DNA from: a virus
DNA length: 24,446 bases
IMG/VR virus record: IMGVR_UViG_3300046517_000281
Span: 1 to 24,446 of that record
Reading direction: 5' to 3' (one strand)
Position 1 is the first letter of the stretch, and each line of letters opens with the position of its first letter. The notes under the pieces were generated by a model. That model was not told the DNA's origin. It saw only the letters and a list, made by a program, of their open reading frames with translations, and searched no databases. A program made the translations under genes and the position numbers. Below, piece after piece: positions 22,596 through 24,446 of this stretch.

Positions 22596-22610
22596 CCCGC
22601 GACGCGCGGG
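22596..22610 (-). repeat. Small GC hairpin, copy B
   Basis: This has the same 6-bp stem as copy A with a different three-base loop, 8 bases after the PEP-CTERM-like gene's stop. There is no T-run, so it does not look like a classical terminator. The only other content of this roughly 100-base gap is the ribosome site of the next gene. Confidence 0.7.
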
Positions 22611-22618
22611 ATAGCGAG

Positions 22619-23347
22619 TCAGGCTCGGCCCGCTATCGGTTGCCGGCGCCGGCGCATGAACAAGCCAAAGCCGGCGAGGCCGGATGCAAACAACCAGGCG
22701 GCGCCAGGGATCGGCGTCTCGGCGGCGGCAAGCAACGGCACGATGTAGAAACTTTCCGCGCCGTCGGACGCGCCCGACCATGACGCATGAAATAGCAAGA
22801 GGTCGCCGGCGCTCACGTTGGAAAGGTCAAAGCCGGTGATCAGATAGTCGCCTTTGCCGTTGCCGTTGTTGATATCGGGCAACGCGATCGGGCCGTCGAT
22901 ATCGAATATCACCCGTTGACCGGCCGGCAATGACAGGTCGATCAATTGAAATTGCTCAAGCGTCTCGCCGTTATGCGCGGTATTGACGTCGATCGCGACG
23001 CCGAATTTGAGCGAGACGTCGCCGGCGCCTTGCAAGAAAGCGTCGAGGAGCGCGCCGCTATACGGCAAGGCGTTGGCTTCCAAATTGCCGAGCAGCGGGC
23101 CGCCACCGAGAATGTCGGTCGAGAACGTGTTAAAGCTCGTATCGCTGCCGGTATTGGAAAAATTGTTGTAACCGAAATTCGCCGGTTGTCCCGGTGCCGT
23201 CGTGCCGCAAATAATACAAGGATTGCTCAACGATTGCGGGACCGGGTTTGGCAATGCGCCGATCGTGAGATTGTTGACCGTGTCGGCGCGCGCCGGGTGG
23301 ACAACCAGCAAAACGGCGGCGGCGAGGATTGCAGCAAGGTATTTCAT
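22619..23347 (-). CDS. Secreted protein with PEP-CTERM-like sorting tail
   Basis: This is a 242-residue protein with a signal peptide (residues 1-21, MKYLAAILAAAVLLVVHPARA, cleavage likely after Ala21). The mature part is Asn/Gly/Ser-rich and beta-type (LDAFLQGAGDVSLKFGVAIDV, GDLLLFHASWSGASDG), as usual for PEP-CTERM proteins. Residues 211-236 are TPIPGAAWLFASGLAGFGLF followed by MRRRR: a Pro-containing motif, a hydrophobic span and an Arg cluster, the tripartite PEP-CTERM sorting signal read by exosortase. The motif is PIPG rather than PEP, a known variant class. It sits 18 bp after the terminase stop with AAGGAG five bases before ATG. It is not a known phage structural type, so it is probably host-modifying cargo. 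Confidence 0.82.
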   Translation of the reverse strand: MKYLAAILAAAVLLVVHPARADTVNNLTIGALPNPVPQSLSNPCIICGTTAPGQPANFGYNNFSNTGSDTSFNTFSTDILGGGPLLGNLEANALPYSGALLDAFLQGAGDVSLKFGVAIDVNTAHNGETLEQFQLIDLSLPAGQRVIFDIDGPIALPDINNGNGKGDYLITGFDLSNVSAGDLLLFHASWSGASDGAESFYIVPLLAAAETPIPGAAWLFASGLAGFGLFMRRRRQPIAGRA

Positions 23348-23352
23348 AGAGA

Positions 23353-23358
23353 CTCCTT
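23353..23358 (-). promoter_or_regulatory. Strong ribosome binding site for the PEP-CTERM-like gene
   Basis: AAGGAG lies 5 bases before the ATG at 23347 in the 18-base gap after the terminase stop. There is no room for a promoter in the gap, so the gene is probably read from the terminase transcript or from a promoter inside the terminase gene. Confidence 0.75.
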
Positions 23359-23365
23359 GTTTGGC

Positions 23366-24446
23366 TCAACCGATGAGCGTGGCAAAATCAACGACCTTTC
23401 GGAGCCGATCGCGCGCGCGCAAGCCCATGAGCATTGCAAGCGCGACGGCGCCGTCGATCCGAAAGCGGGATTTGTCCTTGTCGAGCTTGCGGCCGCCGGC
23501 CGGGTCCATGACCGCGATCGCGTTCGCCATATTCCAGTTAAGACAAGGATTGTTTGGATGGATAAGCTTGCGGTCGACGACCGCCGACTCGAGCGCGTCA
23601 ATCGCCGGCGCCATGTCCTTGAAGCCTTGACCCCAGGGGACCAGGCGCAAGCCGTCGCGCGGCAATTCCTTGGTCGGCTTGCCGGGCTCGTCCTCGCCGG
23701 CGGCCTTGTAGGCTTTGAAACCGATCCGATCAAACTCGCGCAACAAATCCTCGATCCGCCAACGATCGTACGCGAGCGCGGCGACGTTATAGCGCCCGGT
23801 TAATTCGGCGATCGTTTTGGCGATCGCTTCCTTGTCGATCGATTTGCCCGCCGTAGTTGCGATGTGGCCCGCGTCGGCCCATTGGACATAGCGGAGGTTG
23901 CCCGAGCCGAAATCTCGGAATGATTGCTCGGCGAGCGGCTCGGCCGGTTTCCAGAAAAACGGTTGAACACGCGCAACGTCGTCCGCCGAGCCCATGAGCA
24001 AAGCCGACAGGTCGAGCGTATTGGATAGATCGAGCGCAAGGTAAACCGTCTCCCCTGGCGTGAATTTTGCCGTGCCGGCGCAAGCCATCCATTCCGCCCG
24101 GCTTATCAGGATCGAGGCCGGGGAAACTCGTTGATTGAGCAAAAGGTTGCGAACCTTGGGCTCCTCGGCCGGCATCCGGCTCGCCTTGAGCACCGCGGCG
24201 GCCAGGTCGTCGCGATCGCGGAACAGCCCGAGCGCCGGATTAGCCTTTTTCCATTGCCGCCGATCGCCGAGCTCGCAGTTTTCGTCCGCGGCGTGCAATT
24301 GGCAAACGATAGTCGGGTCGACGCCGCTCATGCCATCGTCGATCAATTGGCTCAAGATATGCTCGGGATCGTTGGATTGCGTCGACAGCGTAATAAATAG
24401 CGGCTCGTGACAGGCGCCGAACGAGGTATCGAGGACGTCGTAGAGG
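23366..24446 (-). CDS. Terminase large subunit, C-terminal part (5' end outside window)
   Basis: The frame is open past the window edge, so only the last 359 residues are seen and the ATPase Walker A region is absent. The visible start reads LYDVLDTSFGACHEPLFITLSTQ, then DPEHILSQLIDDG: this end of the ATPase domain is typical of HK97-type TerL. Next come the linker RQWKKANPALGLF, then a nuclease domain: VYLALDLSNTLDLSALL with the first acidic residue, VAALAYDRWRIEDLLREF, GQGFKDMAPAIDALE, then HPNNPCLNWNMANAIAVMD and a DKSRFRIDGAVALAMLMG end. A TTG at 24355 is an internal codon, not the start. TerL cuts and pumps DNA into the head through the portal. A small terminase is expected to lie further to the right. 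Confidence 0.95.
   Translation of the reverse strand, partial: LYDVLDTSFGACHEPLFITLSTQSNDPEHILSQLIDDGMSGVDPTIVCQLHAADENCELGDRRQWKKANPALGLFRDRDDLAAAVLKASRMPAEEPKVRNLLLNQRVSPASILISRAEWMACAGTAKFTPGETVYLALDLSNTLDLSALLMGSADDVARVQPFFWKPAEPLAEQSFRDFGSGNLRYVQWADAGHIATTAGKSIDKEAIAKTIAELTGRYNVAALAYDRWRIEDLLREFDRIGFKAYKAAGEDEPGKPTKELPRDGLRLVPWGQGFKDMAPAIDALESAVVDRKLIHPNNPCLNWNMANAIAVMDPAGGRKLDKDKSRFRIDGAVALAMLMGLRARDRLRKVVDFATLIG

Noticed and set aside
23366-24355. A terminase starting at TTG 24355
   Set aside because: The frame continues upstream to the window edge with typical terminase sequence, so the TTG is an internal Leu codon.

Overview
The window is one block of tailed-phage structural genes, almost certainly from a prophage or a phage genome. 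Every gene I can support lies on the minus strand, so the genes are read from high to low coordinates. Neighbouring genes overlap or lie a few bases apart, and the largest gene-free gap is about 100 bases. The plus-strand open frames are GC-rich antisense shadows. The tail genes follow phage Mu order (DUF2635/gp38, sheath, tube, assembly chaperone, tape measure, gpN, gpP, gp45, gp46, gp47, gp48, fibres), so this is a contractile-tailed (myovirus) particle. The head genes are of the HK97 type instead. The high GC, the style of the fibre N-termini and the acidic N-terminus of the protease suggest an alphaproteobacterial (Hyphomicrobiales-like) host. That is an inference from remembered family resemblance, not from a search.

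Head region (24446 down to about 15190): the C-terminal part of the large terminase; a secreted protein with a PEP-CTERM-like tail sitting as cargo between packaging and head genes; a 33-residue membrane peptide after a small unknown protein; a prohead protease fused to the major capsid protein; a hydrophilic helical protein; the portal, placed after the capsid rather than before it; a collagen-like protein; then connector, MuF-like zinc-type, head-tail joining and tail-completion proteins. Terminator-like hairpins follow the capsid gene and precede the sheath gene.

Tail region (about 15244 down to 1): DUF2635, sheath, tube, and an assembly chaperone with a U UUU UUC slippery site that joins it by -1 frameshift to an extension ending exactly at the tape-measure start. 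Next come two tandem, clearly paralogous tape-measure-like proteins. The first carries a tail-lysozyme domain; the second carries what looks like an L,D-transpeptidase-type (H...TEGC) domain. The gpN DNA-circulation protein is then split in two by an in-frame TAA directly followed by ATG. The baseplate genes follow (hub gpP, spike gp45 with an HxH tip motif, gp46, gp47 from a TTG start, gp48), and then a beta-helix fibre, a DUF4376-like protein, a small beta-rich protein and a collagen-like fibre cut by the window edge.

The items most worth following are the double tape-measure arrangement with two different cell-wall domains, the PEP-CTERM-like cargo gene inside the head operon, and the second collagen-like protein placed among the head genes. 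No integrase, repressor, small terminase, holin or free endolysin is visible here.
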